This document shows positions 22,193 through 33,862 of a DNA stretch of 64,000 nt, piece by piece (position 1 is the first letter of the stretch; every line of letters starts with the position of its first letter). The notes under the pieces are model-generated. The model was given only the letters and a program-made list of their open reading frames with translations, ran no database searches and was not told where the DNA came from. A program made the position numbers and the translations under genes. Source of the DNA: Isochrysis galbana (taxonomy: Eukaryota; Haptophyta; Isochrysidales; Isochrysidaceae); contig CM030933.1 in assembly GCA_018136815.1 (NCBI GenBank), forward strand, positions 4,144,341-4,208,340, in the 5' to 3' direction.

Positions 22193-23256
22193 TTAGGTTG
22201 TATGACGAGTCGTGTTGTGAGATATGGGAGAGCCGCACGCAGTGTCCTGCCGATTAGTAGTTTCCCACATACCAGTCCATTGGCTCAGAAGTGAAATGGA
22301 CTTCCTCACCGTCGCAGATAAAGAGAGCGGCAGGGCTTGCTGCGCTGATGCGGTGGGGGGGGAAGGGGAAGCAGTGCCGTATTGGGGTGGGTGGACAGGC
22401 ACTGCTTTCGCTTTTGCCTTTGCCTCTGCTCGCTCCATGTTTAGGAGTGTGGTTTGCAGTGCTTTTGCGCGAGCTTCTTGATCACTCAGGCCATATTTCG
22501 CTCTCCAATAGTGCCTATCTTGTGGATTGTGCCTCTGCGGATTCCCTCGCTCGATACAATCGGTTTCTATGCCATGCGTGTAGGTCAACATACAGTCGGT
22601 GTCGTCGACGTCATCCCTCAACGAAGTTCTTCCTGCTGTTGTTCCCACATGGCGATCCTGCCCCGTCTCTTTTGTGATGCCTGACGCGGCGCCATCTGTG
22701 TTTGCAGGGTGCTCCGTCGTGTGATCCATCTGAACGGACTTGTTCTTTGCGGCTACTTGATTACGCTGCATCGTCTCAAGCGCTTTGCGCCTTGCTTCTT
22801 CGTCGCTCATGCCACGAGCCAGCCAATGTGCTCTGTCCTGCGGATTCAGACTGTTCGGGTCGCGCTCAAGATCAATGTGCTGACCCTCGTGCCTCTCACC
22901 TCCCACCTTCTCAGCCGCTGCAATTTGGTTGCGCTGTGTAGTCTCTTTCGCTTTGCATCGTGCCGATCCGGGACTCATGCCACGCGTCCGCCAGTAGGCA
23001 CTATGCTGCGGATTGATGGTGTTCGGATCCTGGTGATCGCGTTGGAGAATGGCGCTTTCGACATGCAGCCCATGATATGCAGCTCTCTTCGATGCGTCCG
23101 CTTGGTTGCGCTGAGTGATCTCTCTCGCCAAGTAGGCCGCCTCCTCCTCACTCTTCCCCTTCGCGAGCCAGTGGGTCTTGGTCTGAGGGTTGAGAAGAAC
23201 GGAAGCATCCCACTGCGCCTGCGGCTCCTTGGTCTCCACTGTCCTGTAGCCCACCA
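22193..23256 (-). CDS. repeat protein with W-x-x-G-[MKL]-S-x-x-EA motifs
   Basis: The ATG at 23256 (MVGYRTVETKE) is preferred to the upstream non-ATG start. Four units of about 50-70 residues each begin NPQ, with conserved HW/YW, and carry HWLAKGKSEEEA, YWRTRGMSPGSA, HWLARGMSDEEA and YWRAKYGLSDQEA. Each is followed by a basic helix with RNQ (TTQRNQIAAAEK). The spacing and the W...G.S.EEA core resemble short helical modules next to nuclease domains in phage and giant-virus proteins (NUMOD-like), but no nuclease is attached. A donor-like GTGAGG after LSLSAT could shorten the C terminus. Function unknown. Confidence 0.55.
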
Positions 23257-23583
23257 TGATTCCAATCCTCGACTGTAGTGGCAAAAGAACTCCAGCGCCT
23301 CTCTCGTCTCTCGCCTGGCGCCGACTCCCTCCCTCTCGCTCTCTCGTTCTCCCTCTCGCTCTTTCTCTAGACGCCTCCGTCGCTCGCTGGCTCTGGCTCT
23401 GCGCCCTCCCCCCTCTTGCCCTGTTCTTTTCCCTCGCTCTGCCTCGCCCGACGATTCATTCACATCTCTGTCTTTTGGTCAGATCTCTCCTCTTCCCGCA
23501 GCCTCCCCCCAAGGAGCTCTCTCTCTCTCCTCTTCCTGGCCATCCCCGGCTTGCGGCGAAGCATCTGAAAGGGGGGAGAGAGA

Positions 23584-23614
<31 letters not shown>

Positions 23615-24727
23615 GCGGGGGGAGAGAGGGGGGGGGGGGGGGGGAGACACGCACGGCCGCGGAGAGAGGATCGATGGTACTAATTTATTGATGGAGTAGA
23701 CGAGGCGAGAGGAGAGAGAGGGAGTACTCTTCTCTCACCCCTTGTGCATAGAAAAGGGGATGGATGATCCCCCCCCGGAGGAGGATGCGGATGGATAGAT
23801 GATTCGATGAGATCATCCATCGATCCTCCGGCAGGGAAGAAGGCCGCAGGCCTCGTGCCGGCCCCCGCTTGGAGCGGGAGCGTAGAGAGAGCGGGAGGAG
23901 GGCGTCAAGACAGCGAATGCGGCAAGGGGGGAGGCGGCGGCGGCGGCGGGGGAAGGGGGCGCCTCCTCTCGGGGCCCAAATCTTTCGCTCCTTCAGCGCT
24001 TTCTCCTCGCACTTGCACCCACAGTTCGGTCCCAAATTCCGATGTCGTCGGTCTGAACCGCTCCGTCCGTACGGCGGTCAAATAGTGTTTTCTTATTGGG
24101 GGTGAAAAAACGACCATCTCAGAGTCAGAATTGCACAGAATTGAGGAAATTTGAGAATTTTTTTCCGGTAGAAAGTTCCCAATAAACCCAACTAGCCCTG
24201 GAATAGATGTGAAAGACAGATACAGTGTTTTCCCTCCGAGGCCAAAAACACTGTTTTTCGTTTTTCACTGTTTTTCAAACGCACTCCGTTTTTGCCACTG
24301 TTTTTTAGAGCGGGGCTGGGGCTAGGTAGGGGCTGCCCGTGAGCGGCGCGCGCGAGCGCGGCGTGCGCGCGGGACCGCGGCCACCACCACCACGCGCGCG
24401 GATCGCGACGCGTGCGTGGGCGTGGGGTTGAACACCGATAGCGGTTCGCCATCGGCCGAGGGGAGGGGAACCCTTCTCAATCGCCAGAAGACGCATCGCG
24501 CGCTCCAAAAGGACCAGCTCGAGCACTCTGGTCAGGCCTTGACGGGAGAGAGCATGCACCCATGAGGAGGCTCTCACTTTCATCTCATGCATCCTCAGAG
24601 ACAGCTCATCTAGTCGCTAGTCGAGGCTTGATGATATTTATGCACCAGGCGGGCCGAGGCGTCGTGTGCCACCATTCTCGTCGCGAAGTCGATCTCGTCA
24701 AAGGGACCCAGTGCAGAGAGATGGTGG
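23257..24727. other. intergenic with long G tract and AT-rich repeats
   Basis: Contains a poly-G stretch broken by a few bases at about 23586-23645. At 24066-24310 there is a copy of the GGCGGTCAAA/ACCATCTCAG dispersed repeat, continuing into TGTTTTTCG hairpin sequence. No gene recognised. Confidence 0.5.
24066..24310. repeat. dispersed AT-rich repeat, best-preserved copy
   Basis: GCGGTCAAATAGTG, GGGTGAAAAAACGACCATCTC, TTGAGGAAATTTGAG and GTAGAAAGTTCCCAATA match the reverse complement of 47030-47165 in the same order. The right part, with AAAAACACTGTTTTTCG, resembles 49200-49300. Likely a MITE family; no target duplication was found. Confidence 0.6.
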
Positions 24728-25111
24728 TCATTCAAAAGAAGTGTTGTTGCTCTGCTGGCATTCCGCATCATCCAGGATGCAGATGGAGCAAGCTCGAGCT
24801 CCCTTGTGGCTTGTGGCTTCCGTCGAACTCCACTCTCCGTCATCGATCATGAAGTTGGAAAGCACCTCGATGAAACCACTTCCGTCGTCATCACTCGACT
24901 CCTCGCTCTCATAACCACTTGACTCCTCCTCATGATGCGATGCAGAGTCTTCAGTCTCATCACTCTCCTCGTGCTTCCATTCGTTCTCGCTTTCATCCTC
25001 CTCATCCGAAGGACTGTCTTCCTCGTCGTTGTCAGATTTTGGTGCATTGTAGCTGACCGGACGACGAGTGCGGAGGGAGCGAGAGGAGGAAGCGGCGCCG
25101 GAGCTCTCCAT
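24728..25111 (-). CDS. acidic low-complexity protein, possibly incomplete
   Basis: 127 residues from ATG 25111. After a basic start (SSSRSLRTRRPVSYNAPKS) comes a long Asp/Glu/Ser stretch (residues about 28-80, e.g. DNDEEDSPSDEEDESENEW). It ends with FIEVLSNFMIDDGEW and CSICILDDAEC. The composition resembles nuclear acidic proteins. A following frame on the same strand (LLNDHHLSALGPFDEIDF, about 24610-24730) looks like a further exon, but I could not place the intron. No family recognised. Confidence 0.4.
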   Translation of the reverse strand: MESSGAASSSRSLRTRRPVSYNAPKSDNDEEDSPSDEEDESENEWKHEESDETEDSASHHEEESSGYESEESSDDDGSGFIEVLSNFMIDDGEWSSTEATSHKGARACSICILDDAECQQSNNTSFE

Positions 25112-26225
<1,114 letters not shown>

Positions 26226-26713
26226 CTTCTAGACGCGCGAGAAGATCGAGCGCTCTTAGGAAAGGGAATAGGCGCGTCGAGATCGAGATGTGTGGGCGGG
26301 GGCGGGGGGGGGGGGCGAGAGAGAGAGCGGAGAGATGAGGATGAAGCCGAGGAGATGCGCGCGTGACGAGGCGCGGCGGGATGGGACCCATCTCTCCTTC
26401 TCTCCCTCCCTTTCTCTCTCGGCTTCCTCTTCCTCTTTCTTACAGCAGGATCATTACATACCCCTCTGCCCACCTTACGGTTTCTTCCTTGTGTCTTCTC
26501 CTCAATTCACTCTCTTCTTCCTTTCCCGGAGGGAAGCGTTAATAGGTTCCCGACCTGCTCACAATTGGTTTAAACGGGAGACACTTGAGAAGAGATAGAG
26601 AAGATCGAGAGCAGGAGAGAGAGAGAGAGAGAGCCGAGAGCGAGTCGCTCGCTCTCGCCTTGGACTCCCAGCACACTCCGTCCACTCTTCCCTCTCTTCC
26701 CGCTCCATCCCTA

Positions 26714-26998
26714 ATGCCGGAGAGTGCGATCATCTCGAGCACGCCGCGGATGGGCACTCGCCCCGCCAACATGCGCAGGCAGCCGCAGCGCCTAATTGAC
26801 ATCCCGCCGCCCCACCTGGCCAACCCGCCGCCAGCCTCGCGAGTGCGCAACCCGCAACGTGGCCCTGAGTCGCTCAAGAGGCCACCCAAGCACGCCAAGC
26901 CGCACAAGGGGTCCAAGAATATCAAGGCAAAGGCGGATCTTCATAAGCCGAGCAGTGCCTTCAAGGGGGCCGTCCGGGCAGGAGGGCGCAAGCTCTGA
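26714..26998 (+). CDS. small basic proline-rich protein, unknown
   Basis: 94 residues from ATG 26714 to TGA 26996-26998. Rich in Pro, Arg and Lys: RPANMRRQPQRLIDIPPPH in the first half and KHAKPHKGSKNIKAKADLHK in the second, ending FKGAVRAGGRKL. The C-terminal half looks like an RNA- or nuclear-binding basic tail. No family was recognised. The upstream CT/GA-rich 5' sequence and the codon pattern (mostly G/C third positions) support expression. Confidence 0.45.
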   Translation: MPESAIISSTPRMGTRPANMRRQPQRLIDIPPPHLANPPPASRVRNPQRGPESLKRPPKHAKPHKGSKNIKAKADLHKPSSAFKGAVRAGGRKL

Positions 26999-27802
26999 GC
27001 GCGAAGTGCAATTTGGTCGAAACAACGAGGGCGGATGGGAGATTTGTCGCTCACCGCGCAGAGCTCCTCTCCTAGTTGGTGAGCAGATGTAATGACTTGC
27101 GGCGTCGAATTTTGCGAGGCCCATGGGTGCAGCGATTGCCTCTTTTTCATCCCCCACCCGGGACGTTACTTTGTCAGAAGCACTTTCCATCCACAGCTGT
27201 ATTTGCTTTTACAGGCAGCTTGCCGCGCGCGACATGAACAATACAGAAGCAGCAAAGGTGTGACGTCGGTATGCGATATGGCGGGGAGCTTATCGTCGTG
27301 CCCCAGTCTGCCTTGTGCCAGAGGGATGCCCACAGTGTCGACGTGCGGCGGAAGAGTGTGCACAGTTCGTTGCCTCCACGAACGCGATGTCGAGGCATGC
27401 GATGTGGCCATTGCGAGTAGTATCTTGTTGCGCCCCACAAGCGACGATGACAGTGTTATCGACCACTTCTTGTATGTCCAATCAACATGTCGATCTTGCT
27501 GTAAGTGATTGTGTGCAAGGCTGAGCGTGGGACACTGCACCAGCGGAGCGTCGAGCGTTTAGGTTGAATTGAATCCGTTGTCCGTTGCTTTGTGTAAAAG
27601 AAGGGTGTTAGGACGATACCACTGGGACACCATGCTCACAGCCGCCTTATTGCCACGGCCCACACTAGAATAAATTCCTTTATATTCTCGCCGCGCACGC
27701 GGCTCTGGACCCACTTCTCTCAGGCAAGCGTTCTACACCCTACACCTCCACTCCCAAACAAAATGCAAAATGTTGTTACTTATTACTTAGTTCGAACTAT
27801 TA
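26999..27802. other. intergenic, nothing recognised
   Basis: No domain in any frame. At 27672-27700 a TTCTCGCCGCGCACGCGGCTC motif resembles the 3' tip of the second LINE family (minus orientation). Confidence 0.4.
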
Positions 27803-28463
27803 GTTCACCCAACCAAGTTTCCATGTCCTTAGGGGCAACCAACAACGCGTCAAAACCTCGCTTGAGGGAATCACGAAGGTCGAGGCGGGCAAACGCCCGA
27901 TTTGGCACTTCTACGTATACACGGACACTACTGCCCTAGGCCATCGCTTCCCGCGGACTTTCCACGTGACCCTCGATGATGGGGAGAATTTCAACTTGGA
28001 CTACGCGGTCCGCTCCTCGGTGGAATGCGTGACGCCGGAAGGCGACATTGCCATACACGGCGCCCCAGGAGGTTGCAAAGGGTACGATAAGCCGTGGGCT
28101 ATCTCATATCTGCGCAAGAATCAAGTCAGTTTTCGCCAATGCACATGCGAGCAAGACAAAGCGAAAGCGGAGCAACGCAAACGCCAACGCGAGATAAGCA
28201 ACGCCATGGACTACAGGGCCCTTATGGGCCTTGGAGCGGCGGCACCTTGCCGCCGATTCATGGCGGGGGAATGCAAGAACAATCGCATGAAAGGGCGGCA
28301 AATCGTCCAATGCTCTTCCAGCCATGACATCCCCGGATGTTGGGAAAAGGACCCCGCAACGGGCAAACAACATTGTATGGTAAAATGCAATCTTAAAGCT
28401 AACAAAGCATATCCAGGATACTGCGTTAACGGAGCTAGTTGCCTGTACCGTCATGGTGAATAA
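27803..28463 (+). mobile_element. LINE ORF1, CCCH zinc-finger protein, 5'-truncated
   Basis: The frame is open from the stop at about 27800 to TAA 28461-28463 and has no ATG in its first part, so the 5' end is missing. Visible are WHFYVYTDTTALGHRFP and SFRQCTCEQDKAKAEQ. Then come two cysteine-rich stretches: PCRRFMAGECKNN...CSSSH resembles a CCCH finger, and YCVNGASCLYRHGE is a clear C-x5-C...H element. The last 11 bases overlap the start of ORF2 (ATGGTGAATAA), an arrangement that allows termination-reinitiation. The codon use is more AT-rich than in the host genes. Confidence 0.75.
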
Positions 28464-30510
28464 CAACGATCTAAAGATTGCAACATACAATTTGAATGGA
28501 GCAAAACATAAATTAGCATCTACTCTAGCGCAAGCGAGATTAGGAGGAGTCCACATCCTGTATGCGCAAGAATTGCATCATTACTCCGATGGATGGCACT
28601 TGAAGGTGCGAAACTTGGCCCGGTCCCTAGGGTGGGACTGGTTTCAAACTCCCGCAACTAGGGGCGACCCGGGAAGCGGAGTGGCGATAGCCATTAGAAG
28701 AGACAGAAGCGACGTAGTAGTAGAATCTTGGTCGGTAGTTATCCCGGGGAGGCTGGTAGTAGTAAAGGCAAAAATCGGGCATGAAACGATAGCTTTCTCC
28801 TCTGTGTATCTTAATTCTCAACCTAATGAACGAAAAGAAGACATCAAAACGCTACACGAGACGCCGGAAATACTTTCTCACACTATATTAGCGGGCGACT
28901 TCAATTGCGTGGAAAGCGTACGTAGAGATACCCGGTCCATCGCGGGAGCGACCCCTTACGCAAATTCGGGAGGCAGAGCCCTCGCGAGGGCGCTCGCCAC
29001 ACATGGGCTCACGGACATCCAATTACTAGTAAATCCGGGCCTTAGGGACCAATACACGAGGTGCGGGCATCAGACCCACACGAGGATAGATCGGGTATAC
29101 GCCGCGGAATACTACTCCACGTGGAGATGGCACAAGGCATACATAGATCTTAAGCTTTTCACGGGCCTAGCGGCGTCGGACCACCACCCGGTAGTAGCGA
29201 CTTTTGCTATTGCCCCCCCACGGAGGGCAACAGAGATAGAGGCCAAGATACCTTTGGAGGTATTAGACGACCCGGAGACCCGAGAGATGATCGGCCTCCT
29301 CTGGAGGAGACTATACCCGGTCCATCCGGGAGAGGACGCCGGGGACAAGCTATCCACTTGGACGGAATCCAAAAGGAAAGTATCTTCGATCCTCCTCGCG
29401 AAGGCGGTCGAGCTTCGCAGAAGACAAAGGTACGCGCAAGCGGAAATCGACGCGGTAGCAGACGCTAGGAAAGCCCAGATGGCGGCGACCCCCGGGACGG
29501 CCCGGCCGGACACCTTAACGGAACTCAATCGCAAAGTAATCGACAAAAGACGTACTTTCTCACCGTCCCCGTCCCTAGCGGAAAAAATCATAAGGGCGGA
29601 AGAGCTTGCTACGAAGCAATTTTTCAAGAGATTTACACCGAGACACGCTAGCGGCGACATCCCGGCGATGTACGCCGGAGTGAGATGGGATGACCCGCAG
29701 CCGGCCCTAAAGGAAGACAATGTAGCAACCGATGACTCCGCGATTTTGGTTTCGTTGCGGAGCTACTATGTATGGCTTTTCAGCGAAAAGATCTCTCAGG
29801 GCGCGGAACCCCTCCTCCATGCGCTGAGTCAACGTCGGATACCGACGAGTCATAGGTCCTTCTTGGACAAGCCCATAGGATATTCGGAGATCATCCGTGC
29901 TATACGGCAAATGGCGAGAGGTAAATCCGCGGGGCCGGACGGCATACCAATGGAGTTTTATCAAAGCTTCGAAAAGCTAGTGGCACCGCGACTGATGGAC
30001 ATGTTTCACGAAGCCTACCGGACGGGGGCATTACCGGAGGATACATGCTCGGGCGACATAGCTTTGCTCTATAAAAAAGGGGACGCCAGGGACCCGAGGA
30101 ATTATAGACCAATTACGCTGCTCAAAACGGACTACAAAATCCTCGCCAGGGTCCTAGCTAACAGACTTAAAAAGACGATACATACGATTATCTCTAAGGA
30201 GCAAGTGGGCTTCGTGCCTAGGAGGATGATAGGCGAAGCCACCCACCTCTTAAAACTAGTGCAAGCGTACCTAGACGACACAGAAGAAGAGGGCCTAGCC
30301 CTGGCGATAGACTGGGAAAAAGCCTTCGATAGAGTCAGTTGGGATTATTATCATAAAGCGATACAAGCGCTGGGCTTCGGCCCTGGTTACTCTAGATGGC
30401 TAGCGCTATTAACCAACACGGATTCACTCCCGATCAGATGGATCAAGGCTAACGGCGGACGCAGCAATCCCTTCACGATACATTGCGGCATGCCCCAAGG
30501 ATGCCCGGGG
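28453..30510 (+). mobile_element. LINE ORF2: endonuclease and reverse transcriptase, deleted before the YADD box
   Basis: N-terminal apurinic-type endonuclease: ATYNLNGA, YAQELHH (catalytic Glu), AGDFNCVES and ASDHHPVVAT are the expected motifs. The reverse transcriptase follows with GKSAGPDGIPMEFYQ, LLYKKGDARDPRNYRPITL, LAIDWEKAFDRVSW (first catalytic Asp) and GMPQGCP. Directly after QGCP the sequence jumps to GGGTGGCATAAGGGG, the element's own 3' tail, so the F/YxDD box, the thumb and the C-terminal finger are gone and the copy is dead. The reading frame runs on into the tail to a stop at 30604-30606. Confidence 0.92.
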
Positions 30511-30640
30511 TGGCATAAGGGGGAAGGGTGCTTGCGCTCGCCGCGGCAGGGAGTCCTGTCTTGTGTGCGCGCTAGTGCCGTTCCTTTGCCGCGCCGCGAC
30601 CCATAAAAATTTGTTAAAAATTTAAAATTTACATTGTTGC
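30508..30640 (+). mobile_element. LINE 3' untranslated tail
   Basis: Same sequence as 2597-2722, ending CCCATAAAAATTTGTTAAAAA and an AT-only stretch. It is joined directly to the reverse transcriptase by the deletion described for ORF2. Confidence 0.8.
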
Positions 30641-31552
30641 GTTAGGGGGAGCGCGCGAACGCCCTCCATGCCCCACGACACGCTCTATTTTTAGAACGTG
30701 TCTACCCTCCCGGCGCCCCGCCCTCTTCCCTCTCCTCCCTCGCACCGCGCCCGCATGCAGCCGAGATCCCTCCCTTGCCCTTTCCTTTGTAACTCCGGTC
30801 CCCCCCTTGTTTCCTTGGCCAGTGGGGTCGGGAGTCTTCCCGCGCCCCGCCCCCCCTCCCCGACCTGCCAGTGCCCCGTTCCCTTCGTCCATATCTTCTA
30901 TCCTTTTCCTTTGTTCCTATAGCTGTTCGCCCCCCCCCCCCCGTCTTCTCCGTGTCTTTATCCTCCGTCTTGGTTCTCTCAGCGCCAGCGCTCCGAAGCA
31001 CCCCCTGTCCCCTTGTTCCTCTGTCTTCTCTGTGCGTCCCCGTCCATCGCGTGTCGCTATGCAGACTGGTAACTGGTACTCTTCATGTCACGCTGAGCCC
31101 CCAACCACTCTCACTCCTCACTCACAGTTCCCACACTCCCACGCACACAATCTCACATCAGACTCAACACCACCTTCCAATCCACAGCCAGCTCCAGCCA
31201 CTGACCCTCCAGTCGGTGTCCTCGAGCAACATACATAGTACGTGGGCCGCGCAGCCGCGCACTCGGCTTTCGTGTACTGTAGGGCACCCTTATATAACCT
31301 TACTTATTCGACAATGGTTGCGCGCGCGGCGAGAATATTGAGAAATTTAATTTGGACCAAACGCATCCGTTCCCATCCGTCAGCTCAGTGGACACCGCTG
31401 AGCGAGCCGTGCGCGACCTCGTCTTGCATGCTAGGCGATGGACTCGCACCATAAGCACTCCGATTCATACATGCACATGCCAACCTTTCTTTTGCAATCA
31501 CGCCACCCGCACACATGCACGCCTGTTTGACCACGTTACCAACGCGCCCTCT
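30641..31552. other. intergenic, C-rich, nothing recognised
   Basis: Strong C bias on the plus strand. At 31318-31345 a GCGCGGCGAGAATATTGAGA motif resembles the 3' tip of the second LINE family in plus orientation. No gene. Confidence 0.4.
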
Positions 31553-32391
31553 TCAGGCGACTGTTTCGGTCGCCGCAAGTTTGCCGAGCGCCAGCAAAGG
31601 CGGGTCTAAGGGCGCGCGACCGGCAAGCATCGCCTGACGGCAAAAGCGGACTGTGGCTCTGGCTGCCTCCTTGGTCACGCTCAGCAAGGCCTCCAGATCG
31701 GTGATCGAGACGCTTCCGGTTGCGTGAGAAAGAAGGAGATCGCACGAAGCCTCGGCGTCGTCTTCAGGGGACGAGCGAACGAGGTACGCGAGCGTGGCTG
31801 TGGATGTCGCCCCTGCCTCCTCAAGCCGGGTGGGATCGAGGAACATGCTGCCATCTGGCATGTATGCGACGGTGCACGCACCAAGCATGCCCCTCAGCGG
31901 GATTCCGGCATGCATCAACGCTAGGCAACTAGCGTGGAGAGCAGCCTGCAAACGGGCGGGGCGGGTAGCTCGGACCATCAGCACGGCCCCGCCAAGGCGC
32001 GCACCGCGGAGGAGTGGGCGTCACGCACCGCCAGTAGCGAGCCGTCATCGTGTGTGGGCTGGATGACGACGGAGATCAGGGTGCGCGGGTGGAGCGTGAG
32101 CTGGATAAGGTGTGTGAGCGTCTCCGTCAGCAGCAGCTCGAGCTCCCGCTCGAGAGCCCCCGCTAGTCCAGCGAATGGACGGACGAGCACCTCGAGTGTC
32201 GCGCGGTCGGGCCGTTCTCTCGCACGCCGTACCTCGACTGGGCCCCAAACAGCAGCGAGCAGCTGCGTGCCGTCGTGGCTGAAGCGGGTGGAGCCGTCTG
32301 CTCGGCTAAGCGCACCCGGCTCCGCGCCCATCGCGCGCAGCTGGTTAGGCAGCCGCAGGTCGTCGCGCGACGAGGGCGGCGCGCCCGTCAT
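31553..32391 (-). CDS. RRP46: exosome complex RNase PH-like subunit RRP46 (EXOSC5), 2 exons
   Basis: Exon 1 is 32391-32029 (ATG at 32391), exon 2 is 31945-31553. The junction GSLLA/AALHASC uses gtgcgt...tttgcag and yields 251 residues. The RNase PH fold is clear. It shows MGAEPGALSRADGSTRFSHD and LLAAVWGPVEVRRARERPDR, then LEVLVRPFAG, HPRTLISVVIQ and DDGSLLA. In exon 2 LMHAGIPLRGMLGACTVAYM and FLDPTRLEEAGATSTATLAY follow. The ADGS and GPVEVR forms match Rrp46 rather than Rrp41, Mtr3 or bacterial RNase PH. It is one of six ring subunits of the nuclear/cytoplasmic exosome, usually non-catalytic in eukaryotes. Confidence 0.88.
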
Positions 32392-32924
32392 CGCCCCGCG
32401 GACTGCAGCGCGTCGGCTGGAGGACGATGTTTTCTAGTACTACTACTACTAAAAGATGTAGTAGTGAGGGGTGAGGGACTCCCCTGACTACAAGTAGGTG
32501 GTACAAAAAATAGTCGAACGCGAACGCAACTCAAACTTTTTGACCGTTTGAACATAGTCAACTACCTACTACTCCCTTGACCCCCAAAGTGAACACTGTG
32601 GAAAACACTGACAATTTTCCTCGCGCGGCGCTCAACACCTCGCGGCTGTGCCGCGAACACACCCAACTCAAGGCGCGCGACAATGAACACCCGTCAACTA
32701 CATACTCACCCCCCCTAAAAAAGTGAACGCGCGTATTATTTTTACCACTTACTTGTACGTCCTGTTTGATGCGTGTGGGCGTGTGGGCCCGTTCCTCCTT
32801 TGCTATAGGAGTACCCGGAGGATCTAGCGAGGACGTACTGATTGAGCTGTAGACTAGCGACGCAGAGGCGCGAGACAATAAAAAACTCTTGAAGATGCCG
32901 CGCCTAGATGGGAGAAACGTAAAA
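32392..32924. promoter_or_regulatory. upstream region of RRP46
   Basis: AT-richer, with CTAGTACTACTACTACTAAA at about 32434-32453. No gene. Transcription of RRP46 must start here, but no specific element is assigned. Confidence 0.35.
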
Positions 32925-33862
32925 AAAAACTTCTTAATATTCACACCGCGCGCGCGGCTCTGCGACATTTTCCTGACAGCCGCGCCCGCGTCCCTTATCA
33001 CTCCCTCTCACTCTCCTTGCGGCTCGTCCCCTCGTGCTCTACTTAGGGGCTCCGTGTTCGGGGTTTCCAGTGGCAGGCGGCGTGTACCGATCCCCGATGG
33101 TCGATTTCTCGGCCTTCTCTCGCTCTCGCTCCATCGGACGGTCGGTTTCTCTTGTGGTTCTCGTGGGTGTTGGCGCGTGAAGAGCGGGTATGGGACTGTG
33201 TTGCGCATTGAGCCTGTGATGTGTGGTCGTGAGGGGCGCGGGGTACGGCGTGTGCTGGGAGGTTAGGCTAGCCTTTCCGCTATGTCGAGTGCTTGTGCCA
33301 CCAAAGTCAGGTTTGTGTTCATTGCGAGGGCACCTTTAGCGTTCACTTTGAATATCGGGGCGCTGAGGTCCCGCGCGTCCTTGATCTTTGGCCTTCTGCC
33401 TCGGGAGGCTTGCTTAGTACGCGCTAGCGAGGTTTTGCTTGAGGGTTCGAGGCCGCGTACGAGGATTGTGAATCTGGTCAGAGTGCGCTCGATGACGGGA
33501 ATGTGGTGAAAAGTGTAATTGTCATATTCGACCTTATAGAAGTCAGTTATTATAAATCTCCATGCTATCAGGTATAGGGTTTTGAGGCTATCGGGTGTCG
33601 GTGTGCCCGGGTATACAAACAGTTTGTCCTTTACTTCTTGCGTCGCCGTCCTGTTGTGTTCCGGGGTGAAACCTGCTACTGCTGCTATCGTAGTAAATAC
33701 CTGTTTTGTGGCGGGGCATCTGGCTAAGTGGGTCGAGCTCTCTTGATGTTTTCCGCATAGTCTGCATTTCTTCGTGGCCGCCGTATCGAAGCGGTTCCGC
33801 GTTCCTAGTCTCCTGTGGGTGATGTGCTTGAAGTCCTTGGCCTGATGGCTCGTGATTGACCG
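32925..33862 (-). mobile_element. LINE ORF2 C-terminal fragment with zinc finger and 3' UTR
   Basis: An uninterrupted minus-strand frame without a start codon runs from the junction at about 33862 to TAA 33263-33265, about 197 residues. It carries HITHRRLGTRNRF and then KKCRLCGKHQESSTHLARCP, a C-x2-C-x7-H-x4-C knuckle typical of LINE ORF2 C termini, and LYLIAWRFIITDFYKVEYD. The 3' UTR continues to about 32925 and ends ...GTGAATATTAAGAAG plus a T/A run. Shorter copies of that 3' UTR occur at 55364-55680. At its 5' side it is fused to the gypsy fragment. Confidence 0.8.

Noticed and set aside
33588-33860. C-terminal extension of the gypsy RNase H frame
   Set aside because: Past the 33862 junction this frame reads LINE sequence out of frame; the LINE frame next to it has the real motifs.
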